Source: Branchiostoma floridae
Lineage: Eukaryota; Chordata; Leptocardii; Amphioxiformes; Branchiostomatidae
Length of the DNA: 21,332 nt
Reading direction: 5' to 3'
Assembly: GCF_000003815.2 (NCBI RefSeq)
Contig: NC_049995.1
Location: 18,413,652 to 18,434,983, forward strand
Shown here piece after piece: positions 1 to 8,689 of this stretch. Numbering within the stretch: position 1 is the stretch's first letter; each line of letters opens with the position of its first letter. The position numbers and the translations under genes are program-made. The notes under the pieces were generated by a model. It worked only from the letters and a program-made list of their open reading frames with translations. It was not told the origin of the DNA and made no database searches.

Positions 1-612
1 TGCTCCGTCGGGTCTATAGGCGAAGGAAAGGCTCCTAACTTACCTGTATAATAGCCTATCTGGTCTACAGGCAAAGGGAAGTACACTTTACTCACCGGCA
101 TAATACCTTATCGGGTCTATAGGCAAAGGAAAGACGCCTTACTCACCTGTAGAATGGCCTCTAGGGTACATAGGCAAAGGAAAGACGCCTTACTCACCTG
201 TGTAATACCCTATCTGGTCTATAGACAAAGGAAACACACCTTACTCACCTGTGCGGTGTCTTACCTGGTCTGTAATCAAAGGAAATACACGTTACTCACC
301 TGTACGGTGTCTTACCTGGTCTGTAGTAAAGGAAACACACCTTACTCACCTGTACGGTGTCTTACCTGGTCTGTAATCAAAGGAACTACACGTTACTCAC
401 CTGTACGGTGTCTTACCTGGTCTGTAATGAAAGGAAATACACGTTGCTCACCTGTAAGGTGTCTTACCTAGTCTGTAGTCAAGGAAACATACCTTACTCA
501 CCTGTATGGTGTCTTACCTGGTCTGCTATAAAAGGAAACACACCTTACTTACCTGTACGACGTCTTACCTGGCCTGTTATAAAAGGAAACACACCTTACT
601 TACCTGTATTGT
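1..612. repeat. 51-bp minisatellite, about 12 units
   Basis: Twelve or so imperfect head-to-tail units fill the left edge. The phrase TTACTCACCTG recurs at about 88, 139, 190, 241, 292, 342, 393, 444, 494, 545 and 596, a period of 50-51 bp. Because 51 is a multiple of three, long open frames run through the array, but they are a by-product of the period. Read on the minus strand, most units contain CAGGTGAGTAA, a near-ideal 5' splice donor. They also contain a pyrimidine stretch followed by GATTACAG and then ACCAGGTAAG, which looks like an acceptor, a 5-base exon and a donor. The array starts before the window, so its gene context is unknown. Confidence 0.93.
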
Positions 613-1450
613 TGTCATTTATTAAGAAGAGAAAAAAACAATTTGTTTGTAAATGTTAATAAAGGTACATTTTACAATTGAAATTTTCTACGTCATAACT
701 AAATGTTATAAAACATTTCCTTTCTGTACTCAGAAGAGGAGCCCGCTTGTGCCATGTTCCAACATTTTATTAGGCTATTGATAGCATGTGGTCACATTTT
801 ACTGCACATAAATAATGCAATTAATATTGTTTATGTGTCAACTTCTTCCAATACTTTAAAAATATTTAGGAAGTGAAACGAAATACATTTTTGTGTTTGA
901 AATAAGTTTGTACACACTGTAACAGATACTCATCTAATCAAATCCTCATTGTAACAATGTTTCTGTGATAAATAAAGATAAGAAAAGTCCAGTTTGGTGA
1001 AGAGTTATTATTATAATGTAAATAGTATTGTTAATAATAAATAGCTATGTTTTTCCAGTATTGGTTACCTGCCCCTATTCAGGTTTATAACACTAATGTG
1101 TCTGAGCCTTTTGTACATTAATTGGGCACTGAGGTGAATCAATATCCAAATTTGCACTAAGTTCCTCAAACCTGGGTAATAATAGCACAGAAAAAATGAC
1201 CACATTGTAAATATCAGTCAGATGATAGCACTATGAAATGAAAATCTTGTTCAGAATTCACTCTAAAATGGTTGTATGAGAAGCTATGCTACAACAGTCC
1301 CTCCTGCGATACTTATAGAACAGTCCCGCAAGGAGGTCACATGACTAGTGCCCGCCATTTTGAATTGCTATAGTTAAAGTATGGTAGTATCGTCGCCGTA
1401 CATTTTGACCAAAAACAGGGACTTAAAATGCTTGTAAAGCACGGAATCTC
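613..1450. other. AT-rich intergenic or intronic stretch, no gene seen
   Basis: I see no convincing exon, RNA gene or full mobile element here. Stops are frequent in all frames, and AATAAA-like strings (for example near 969) have no coding sequence beside them. A weak imperfect hairpin (CCTCCTGCG against CGCAAGGAGG, about 1302-1337) is the only local structure I noticed. Confidence 0.5.
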
Positions 1451-1540
1451 CGTACACATCAATGGGACACCATCTTGAACATGTTTGTGGCGGTAGGTTT
1501 AGGTGTCGTTGCGCGACGGCCGATATTTTTGTGGATATAG

Positions 1541-1770
1541 TGGGCATTCGCTAAAAAGACATTTTGCTGGGCGTTCGCTAAAAAGACCATCGAGAATCGA
1601 AAACTTTGATTTATGTCACTTCGGGTCAATGGATTGACTTGAAACTCAGGATTAATACATGGGAGCACAACGTGGACATATTCCAAGCAAAAAAATGAGA
1701 TTCGTGCAGCGCGGACTTCTCTAGAGTGGGCGTTTGTGGGCATTCGCTAAAAAAAAAAAAAAAAATTTTT
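1541..1770. repeat. short direct repeats and an A-rich tract
   Basis: The string TGGGCRTTCGCTAAAAA occurs three times, starting near 1541, 1567 and 1737. The third copy runs into an A tract of about 18 bases followed by T. This could be the remains of a small repeat element or the A-rich tail of a retrotransposed sequence. No coding remnant is recognisable. Confidence 0.5.
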
Positions 1771-1878
1771 CTTACCATTATCGAACTGAATAAAAGAAAA
1801 CTAATCTCCATGTATAGGCGTGATAACATTCTTCTTCTTATGATCACCATCATCACCCTCACCACATCTACCTATTTT

Positions 1879-2110
1879 ACACTTCCAGAATCCTTTGCTT
1901 CAGGGTTCCAATATGGCTGCCTGAAACCCAGGGAAACGGAGTCCGCGGACACAGAAACTCATTTCTCACCGATTAGAACACAGAGCACATCTGATTCACA
2001 AAGATTGCAGTTTAGTGTGAAACCAAGCTCGAGAACAAAGGCTACAGACGTAACTGTGTGACTCGTGAGATCATCGGGGAAGCCCTGAAGCAAAGCATCC
2101 TGGGAAGTGT
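1879..2110. repeat. inverted repeat flanking about 180 bp (MITE-like)
   Basis: The left arm (1879-1905) and right arm (2083-2110) are about 27-28 bases long and inverted relative to each other. Each contains CTTTGCTTCAGGG or its complement next to ACACTTCC, with a few mismatches. The 177 bp between them has no clear gene. The structure fits a short non-autonomous DNA transposon or a foldback repeat. I could not identify a clean target-site duplication, so the exact ends are uncertain. Confidence 0.5.
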
Positions 2111-2737
2111 GAAAGTGGCGAATACACTGAGCTGATCCGTACTTCTTAGCAGCCTTTGCAATACACATTTCCCAATACACCTCCCAGATGGCTGATTGAC
2201 CAACAAGTGTATAGACTTGTCACGTTGCATTTTGACAGTACAGCAACTGGGACAATTTGACAATTTTTTTCAAGCTTTCATATGACATCGTATTGGTGCT
2301 TTTGTACCAACAGAAACCATTTACTAGTGTTTAAAAATGCACTAGTTTGTCTTGGTTCTCTTTTAAAGCAACTATCTGTATCAATATTCCAGCAGTTCCA
2401 ACCACACAAATTCAACCACGAGTCAGTTTTACCAAGGACAGTATTTAATGTACATGGTTGTACAGAATTATGAAATATTTTGACGATTCAAGAAACGGTT
2501 TCACTGATGACACAGCAAAGCTCTCTTTATACTAGTCCTCTTTGGTCACAGTTAGTCATCTGGGATGTGGCTTGTGGAATTCCCATTGTAAAAAAAAAAA
2601 GGCTGGGTGCACTATATAGGCAAGGTCTGCTCAGCCGAAGGAACTCTCCAGTGTCTCATTCTCATATATCAGCTTTGCTGGTCGTACGCGTCGTACGGCA
2701 CTTCTGGTAACCGGTCATTTAGGCCATTAGTCTAAAA
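2111..2737. other. stretch with no supported gene
   Basis: Short open frames of 60-76 codons lie here, but none resembles a known domain and none has a convincing splice context. An A tract at 2589-2600 is followed by a TATA-like ACTATATAGG near 2610, with no downstream gene to support a promoter call. Confidence 0.4.
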
Positions 2738-3914
2738 CAAGAACGGCTGGATGGATTGGTTTCATACTTCTTGTGTTGGTGGGGTGTGACAAAAGCTCAA
2801 ATTGATGAGATCTTGGGCTTTGTATCTGTCGATATAATAGATGTAATAATATCAGAAATCACCCCTATATCTGCGATATATTGGAACAGGCATCGTGGTT
2901 TCCCTCTTTTTTAATCACCTTATCTCCAAGCAGGCGGTGAGGTGATTTGTTTCGCCAGTGATAGCCATGAACATATGTTTTTTTTTTTTTTTTGATCAGT
3001 TGACCACAACTGTTTGGGGGAAACGATAGCCTCGACTCAAGAACGGCTGGGTGGATTGGTTTCATACTTGATGTGTTGGTGGGGTGTGGTGATAGCTGGA
3101 AGTGATTAGATTTTTGGCCCCGTATCTGTCGTTATAATCGATGTAATAATATCAGAAATCACCCCTATATCTGCGATGTACAGTTGACATCGTAGAACAT
3201 CTGTTTGGGGGAACCAGGACAGTTTTGAAAGTGATATGATGTATTATATTTCTTTTCTGCTGTTAGATGTTATGTGGCCCACCTTGCGTCACGATGAAGT
3301 TTTGTTAGTATATGTGGATGTGTTTGAACTTACCTTATCTGAACAGTTGACGTCATAAAGCAACTGGTTAGGGTATCTGTAACAGTTGACTCCTTAGAGC
3401 AACTGTTTGCCGATCCTGGACAATTTGAATATGATAATTAAGTTTGTATTCATCTACTTGTTCCTTTGGGGACCGGGTTTTTGTGCTGTTAGATGTTTCG
3501 TGCCCCACGTGGCGTTACGCTGATGTTGTGTTGGTATGTACTTGGATTATTATATATCTGGCATAAACTTGTCCCCGTAACCTATATGTGGGTATTGGTT
3601 GATGGACATTTTGTGTCTTATTGCTTGTGTTGAAGATGTGTTTGTATCATGATGCGTTGCAGTTATTTGTTATGAATTCTGAACATACTCTCTACCTTGC
3701 AAGTTGCCAGTACTATCATAACGTGATACAATGTAATATAAACATCATAAAGATTCTCCACACCTGTTTCATGTTACCATAGTGCCCATGTGATAACTAT
3801 CCACAGAACTAGTAGAAATAACACAAATATTATTACATACAAGTCATCATCAACAAACATAAAATCGACAAAACACTCAATATTTCATGGAGGTATGAAG
3901 TCGCCGAACTCTAG
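2738..3914. mobile_element. non-autonomous repeat element, copy 1 (300-bp tandem units)
   Basis: Two copies of a unit starting CAAGAACGGCTGG lie at about 2738 and 3038, exactly 300 bp apart. Both share GGTTTCATACTT and a stretch ending in ATCACCCCTATATCTGCGAT. Further degenerate sub-repeats follow: CAGTTGAC motifs at about 2995, 3181, 3343 and 3383, and GCTGTTAGATGTT at about 3258 and 3486. The right end, ATTTCATGGAGGTATGAAGTCGCC up to CTCTAG (about 3883-3914), matches the right end of a second element at 18359-18391. No transposase is encoded. The left end is unclear and may be truncated. I recall AACTCAAGAACGGCTGG-type repeats as common in lancelet DNA, which supports the organism guess. 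Confidence 0.7.
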
Positions 3915-3934
3915 TTATCAAACATTTTATCTTC

Positions 3935-4048
3935 TTTTTTCAGGATGTCAGGTCCCGTCCGAGAAAGCAGAGTCACAGATGGGTTCAGTTCAGTTATTTC
4001 GTCTGTTTTGCAGGATGGCAGGTCCGGTCCGAGAAAGAGTCACAGCTG
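3935..4048 (+). promoter_or_regulatory. duplicated splice acceptor and start codon of gene A
   Basis: A 70-bp tandem duplication repeats the acceptor and the first codons of gene A. Copy 1 has a strong pyrimidine tract and AG at 3942-3943, then ATG at 3945. Copy 2 has AG at 4012-4013, then ATG at 4015, which opens the main frame. Copy 1 carries three extra bases (CAG) within GAGAAAGCAGAGTCAC and sits 70 bp upstream, so its ATG is out of frame and reaches TGA at 4065-4067 after 40 codons. Use of acceptor 3943 would place this overlapping upstream frame in the mRNA. An in-frame ATG at 3979 would then give an N-terminal extension of 12 residues. Confidence 0.65.
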
Positions 4049-4615
4049 CCGACAGACGCCAGTTTGATTTTGTTCAAACCTTGCTACGTATTTCTGACAA
4101 ACTGACAGAAGAGGAAACGACAATCATGAAGTTGTGCTGTCTGCATCTGATCCCTAAAAGACAGGTGACACAACTCAAGCGGGCGCTGGACGTTTTCCAC
4201 AAGCTGATGGAACTGGAAAAAATCGACCAGGAGAACTTGGAGTTTATTGAAGAGATCCTGGAAAGAATCGGACGACAGGACCTGATTCGGGACGTTCTGT
4301 GGCCGTTCCAGCCCCCGGACCGAGAGATTCCGGAAAATCCCGAACTCCAGCCGGAAAAGCCCGATCTCCAGCCTGAGTACCCCGAGCACCCGCCGGAAAA
4401 CCTAGAGGTTCAGCCGAAAAGCCCCGAACTTCAGTCGGAAAACCCCGAGCTCCAGCCGGAAAACCCTGAGCTCCAGTCGGAAAACCCCGAGCTCCAGCCG
4501 GAAAACCCTGAGCTCCAGTCGGAAAACCACGAGCTCCAGCCGGAAAACCCCGAGCTCCAGTCGGAAAACCCCGAGCTCCGGTCGGGAACAAGTCTGGAAG
4601 GTACGACAGCAGATG
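4015..4615 (+). CDS. gene A coding exon 1: death effector domain and NPELQ repeats
   Basis: Residues 12-97 have the DED pattern: FDFVQTLLRIS (helix 1), LTEEETTIMKLCC (helix 2), a basic segment LIPKRQ, KALDVFHKLMELEKI-like helices 3-4 as in FADD and caspase-8 DEDs, then FIEEILERIGRQDL. The last carries the RxDL motif (Arg-Gln-Asp-Leu) typical of DED helix 6. Residues 107-190 are twelve 7-residue units related to ENPELQP, with P and S alternating at the last position; each unit is 21 bp (4333-4584). The exon ends at ..CAGATG before GTGAGT, phase 1. Reverse-strand open frames over the repeats are artefacts of the 21-bp period. Known DEDs self-associate or bind DED adaptors; the partner here is unknown. 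Confidence 0.85.
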
Positions 4616-7600
4616 GTGAGTAACACGAAGGAATTTTTTAAACCTAACAAAAAACTGTCCGTACAACTTGCCATGTAATTTTCAACCCAATTGAGACATG
4701 TGAGGGCTTAAACTGCCAGCGTCAATTTTGAGACTAGGAGGCTCATTTTCAATATTTGTTGGCAACAATTATATGGTAATAAAGTTTTCAATTTACGTGT
4801 TGCCGTGGAAACGGGTTTCCGACAGTAATATTTTACAAAATTCAATAATTTCGGGTTACATGAGGTTTCTAAGTTTTCTTGCTTATTTGATTTGATATTA
4901 GATATTCGTAATTAATGCTTATGTGATGACGTAATCTGAAATAATCCAAATGGGAGAACCATATCTTTAGGTTTTAATCAGGTTATTGTCACTCGACTAT
5001 AATTACTTCTTTGTATTTTCTTTTACAAGTGGACTTTTTAGTCTGTTTCCATGGTGTTTGGTTGGTATTTTTGGAATAAATTGTAGTTAGAAAATGTAAG
5101 GTTGCAGATCTAAGATTTAGGCCCCAGAATTAAAACAGAAGCCCAGGCTAGATAATGTTAACTTATTGCATATCAAGTTCAAGATAAAATTCAATTTACC
5201 GTGCATCTATAAGAGTATTTGCCGTAGTTGGCTTCACATCCAAGTAAGATAGATTTATTTTCATAGTATTTATAGTATGTAGTCAAATAGTGTAACAATG
5301 TATAACTGAACCATTTGTTTTGTGTTACAATTATAACATAGCGATTCTATAGCGTATTGTACAATAAGCTGCACTTTAGCTACAATGTTTTAGCTTTCAG
5401 TGTGTCATGTGATAAACCGAATCATCTCACCTTACGAAGGGCTTCGGCCATTTTGTATTCCTGCTTGTTCCAGCATGGTGGGAAGTAGTTCCAGGTGATG
5501 TGCTAGGATACTTCGACGATGTTATCGAGCAAGTCAGCAACAAGTGGGATGACCTGGCCCGGAGGCTGGGATTTCACGATAACGAAATCAAAGTAATCCG
5601 AGAATTGGAGCGTGACCTTGATCACAGGTGCAGGGAAATGCTGACCAGGTGGAGAAACAGGGAGGGAAGTAGAGCTACTCTGCAGCTCCTGAAGCAAGCC
5701 TTGGAGAACATCGGTGAAACTCGGACAGCAGAGAGCATTGCAGGTCTGTATCATCGATTTGCAAGAAATAGTAAAAGTTTCTATCACGATCAATTATTAA
5801 GTAACGGTTTTGTAGCACAATTAACGGGATAAGAAATTTGCTGTCCAACTAGAAACCATTTAAACCCATTCGGAAAGACAAAACGCATTATTGATTATTG
5901 ATTGCAGGAAACGCCACGTCTAACATCTACCTGGACGTGCACGGTCAGGTGCGCATGATCCAGGAAACTCTAGATCATCTTAAAAACCGCCTGGCAACGT
6001 TATGTGGCACCAGAAGGTCACATGTCATGTATAGAGGTTACAAGAAGCACAAGAGCATCCTGGTGCACTTCTCCATACCGCGGGAGAACACGGCGGTGCT
6101 GAGGCACATGGCGGATCACTCCGACCCGAGACTTGTCTACATGGGCGTCAAGTCCCTGCAGATCGATGCTGAAGTTCCCATCAAAGTCCAACAGGGGGCG
6201 CCGTTGTACGGTGAGTTGATTTTTTTTCACAGTCACTCAAGTATAAATTTCAGAAAATACAGGTTCATCAAAGAAATTGGATATTAATGTCAGTGCATTT
6301 AATTGCTATTTACTTTCATATGCACTACAATTTCCCTCGCACACTTTCAAATCTTTATAAAAAACTTTGTAAAAAATGTGCCGATTACATTCCAGTACTT
6401 TGGGCCAATTACAGCCTAACTGAAATATCTAGCAGCTGAATGTTAGACATATACATACAAATATTTACTTAAGCTTTCGGTGGATAAGGAGGTCTTTTAA
6501 GTAATGCCATATTAATCCATCAATTTCATGGTGTCATATATCTTTCACTTGTATGTTCCAGATATCAAGAGACAACTGCCTGTTGATGACATCGAGGTGG
6601 GCTGCAGTACCAGAAACAAAAACCAGAGGGCGCCCCACAGCTGGACCCGCCTGTCTGCCCTGAACCTGTTCTCGGACGCCCTGCCGCTCCATCTGCAGGC
6701 AGCCGCGAGTCTGGAGTACCAGGGCTTCTCCTACAGCCTGGTCCAGGCTCTGGTGAAGAAGGACCGGCTCAGAGAACACCAGATGAGGCAGGCCATCCAG
6801 AACCTCAGGAACGCAGAGGTGGATTCCAACACGCTCCGTCAGAAGGCAGAGGTGGATTCCAACACGCTCCGTCAGAAGGCAGAGGTGGATTCCAACACGA
6901 TCATTACTTTGCGCTTCAAGCTCATTATCACAGAGAACATGCTGAAGGAGGCCCACAAGAAAATCACAGCTCTTGAAGAAAGGCTGCAGAAGGCTCAAGA
7001 ATATGCAAAGAAGGTCGCGAAGCAGGCACCATCCCGCAAGATCACGAGAGAGAAGTCGCCTGGATCCCCACCACAAAAGTCCAGGGGAGAGAAAACGCCT
7101 GGAGGCGGACCACAGAAGTACAGGGGAGAGAAGCCGCCTGGAGGCTGGTCACAGAAGTACAGGGGAGAGAAGCCGCCTCGAGGCTGGTCACAGGAGTACA
7201 GGGGAGAGAAGCCGCCTGGACGCTGGCGGAAACAGGTTGTGATGTCAGCAGATGGATCTTCAATGACAAATCTAGCGGGTCCTGTTGGTACTACAGGGAT
7301 ACATAGAAATGTGGGTAGCAATCCGAGAGAAAACACGACTGTTAAGGAAGAAGACAGGAAAACTCGAGGACAAGACTCTGACAGTGGGAGCGATGGAAGA
7401 GAGGAAGTTCTCGGTAAAGAAGCGCCCACGCAAGAGCGAAACACAGCGGGGACAGAAGGAGCGGCATCTGGCTCTTCTGGGGACTTGGAACAGGGTGAGA
7501 TCACTTTTGGTGGGAGGGGATCAGAACCTGGAAAGTTTTCTTACCCACGCGGCGTTGTGGTGTCGCCTAGCAACGAGATCTATGTGGCAGATAAAGACAA

Positions 7601-8306
7601 CAGGCGAGTCCAAGTCTACAGCACAGAGGGGGTTTACCTGCGCCACTTCCCAACAGTTGTACCGGGTACAGGGGATAAGGACATGGCGCCACATGATGTC
7701 TGTTTGGACGGTAACGGCACGCTGTGGGTAGTGGGGCTCGGAGAGACAGCTGAGCATGTTGTACAGTACAGCACGGACGGGACCGCCATGGCGGGGTTTG
7801 ACTTGGAGATAGGCATTTATTTCCACGGTATTGCGATGGACATTCGCAGTAACCACATCCTGGTGACTGATGCAGACCAAGGTGAAGTTCATGTGTTCCG
7901 TCCGGACGGCTCCCTGGTGCGGACAGTCCGCCATCCACGGGCTGGGGAGATGACACGCCCCGGGTACGTCACTGTGGACGGGGAAGGGAACTTTCTTGTG
8001 TCGGACTGGGACACTTACTGTGTCTACGTGTATGACGAGTCCGGGAAGTTCCTGTTCCAGTTCGGAGGTTATGGAAGTGGTGAAGGTCAGCTGGCTAGTC
8101 CTCACGGTATCTGTACAGACAGCTCGGGGAACATCATCATGGCGGACTCTTGGAACGAGAGAATTCAGATCTTCACACGTCACGGCGAGTTTGTCCGTAC
8201 CATCCGTACTGAGTCCACACCGGAAGGCCTGGCTGTGGGACCGGAAGGGCAGCTGGTTGTTACCAGTCAGTGGAAAAACACTATAACTGTATTTCCTAAC
8301 TACTGA
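4015..8306 (+). CDS. gene A: DED-Death-alpha/beta-helical-NHL protein (972 aa, four exons)
   Basis: Coding segments 4015-4615, 5474-5743, 5908-6210 and 6562-8306 total 2919 bases and join in one frame of 972 codons plus TGA. All three introns (858, 164 and 351 bp) are GT-AG and interrupt after the first base of a codon (phase 1). Domain order by residue: DED about 12-97; Pro/Glu heptapeptide repeats 107-190; Death domain about 207-287; alpha/beta module about 295-390; helical region with hendecads about 392-560; low-complexity basic repeats about 555-620; acidic Ser-rich linker; NHL propeller about 704-972. There is no signal peptide or membrane segment, so a cytosolic protein is expected. 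The start is the ATG one base after the acceptor, as in the paralogue at 12100. By domain content it is likely an adaptor or sensor in cell-death or innate signalling; this is inference. I do not recognise a named orthologue. Confidence 0.85.
5474..5743 (+). CDS. gene A coding exon 2: Death domain
   Basis: The exon opens after TTGTTCCAG and ends before GTCTGT, both phase 1, so it is a symmetric 1-1 exon of 270 bp (90 codons). It encodes a full Death domain: WWEVVPGDVLGYFDDVIEQV leads into KWDDLARRLGF, then EIKVIRELERDL, CREMLTRWRNREG, ATLQLLKQALENIG and TAESIAG. The invariant-like Trp of helix 3 to 4 (MLTRW) and the LAxxLG-type helix 2 are present. Death domains normally form homotypic oligomers in apoptosis and NF-kB assemblies. 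The equivalent exon is absent from gene B, whose intron there is only 237 bp. Confidence 0.9.
5908..6210 (+). CDS. gene A coding exon 3: alpha/beta module of unassigned family
   Basis: This is a 303-bp symmetric 1-1 exon after GATTGCAG. The 101 residues look like a long helix (VRMIQETLDHLKNRLATLC), a basic turn (RGYKKHK), a beta strand SILVHFSIP, a helix RENTAVLRHMADHSDPRLVYMG and a strand VKSLQIDAEVPIKV. The helix-strand-helix-strand order, placed directly after a Death domain, resembles the TRADD N-terminal domain fold class, but I can only propose this. The central 114 bp (6033-6146) are identical to 12880-12993 in gene B, while neighbouring sequence differs. Confidence 0.8.
6562..8306 (+). 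CDS. gene A coding exon 4: helical hendecad region, basic repeats and six-blade NHL propeller
   Basis: The exon starts after TGTATGTTCCAG (phase 1) and runs to TGA. Part 1 (residues 392-560) is helical and contains three copies of the 11-residue unit AEVDSNTLRQK (33 bp each, from 6813), a hendecad typical of right-handed coiled coils. Part 2 (about 7050-7244) has five Gly/Pro/Lys units related to YRGEKPPGGWSQK (39 bp). Part 3 is an acidic Ser/Thr-rich linker. Part 4 (7494-8303) has six NHL repeats, beginning ITFGGRGSEPGKF and PRGVVVSPSNEIYVADKDNR, and later RVQVYS, RPGYVTVDGEGNFLVSDWD, SPHGICTDSSGNIIMADSWN and RIQIF. Six blades match TRIM-NHL propellers, which bind RNA or protein. There is no RING or B-box, so this is not a TRIM protein. 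Confidence 0.88.
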
Positions 8307-8689
8307 CTAAAAACATCTTTGATAAGTTCATTTTGTTCCAACGCAAACATAATTAACTTACCAATTAGTCAACCAGTTCTCTGATTTACTTGATTGACGC
8401 TACCGACTTCCCACGGTCTTTGACCCATTCCTCAGACCAGACGTATCGAAATTCACGTGTTGTCCGCAATCGTGCCCTACTTCTATCTGTTGCCATCTGT
8501 GTCGTCAGTCATCCTGAAGAAGACTTGAGGATTCGGTGATTCACGGAAGCTCGTTTTGTTATCAATCTTCACAATGCTTCACTCGAGTACACAAATCTAT
8601 GCTCAAAGTACACTTTATGCGAAAGTCGAATCTTTTTAATAGCAAACGTGTCTCAAAACCATGGTAACTTTTGGAGTATGTTTGATTTG

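Noticed and set aside
1-612. CRISPR-like array
   Set aside because: Whole 51-bp units repeat with drift; there are no unique spacers between constant repeats, and the DNA is eukaryotic.
154-659. Two overlapping repeat-rich open frames of about 100 codons on the plus strand
   Set aside because: They arise because the 51-bp minisatellite period is a multiple of three; the peptide is only the repeat translated.
1726-2061. 111-codon open frame, with minus-strand frames of 73 codons overlapping
   Set aside because: It begins in a poly-A/Lys run, overlaps an inverted repeat, and shows no domain or splice support.
3790-4014. N-terminal extension of gene A to 3790
   Set aside because: The frame is open, but it passes through the repeat-element end and two splice acceptors; the paralogue starts right after its acceptor at the matching ATG.
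4084-4674. Minus-strand open frames of 90-140 codons with GFPTGARGFPAGARG-type repeats
   Set aside because: They are shadows of the 21-bp coding repeat and the DED exon of gene A.
6534-8183. Minus-strand open frames up to 220 codons opposite the NHL exon, with similar ones at 15036-15791
   Set aside because: The plus strand encodes clear NHL and helical domains; the opposite frames have no domain and follow from codon bias.
6562-8306. TRIM family E3 ligase (TRIM2/3/71-like)
   Set aside because: NHL repeats are present, but no RING, B-box or filamin domain is encoded in either gene.
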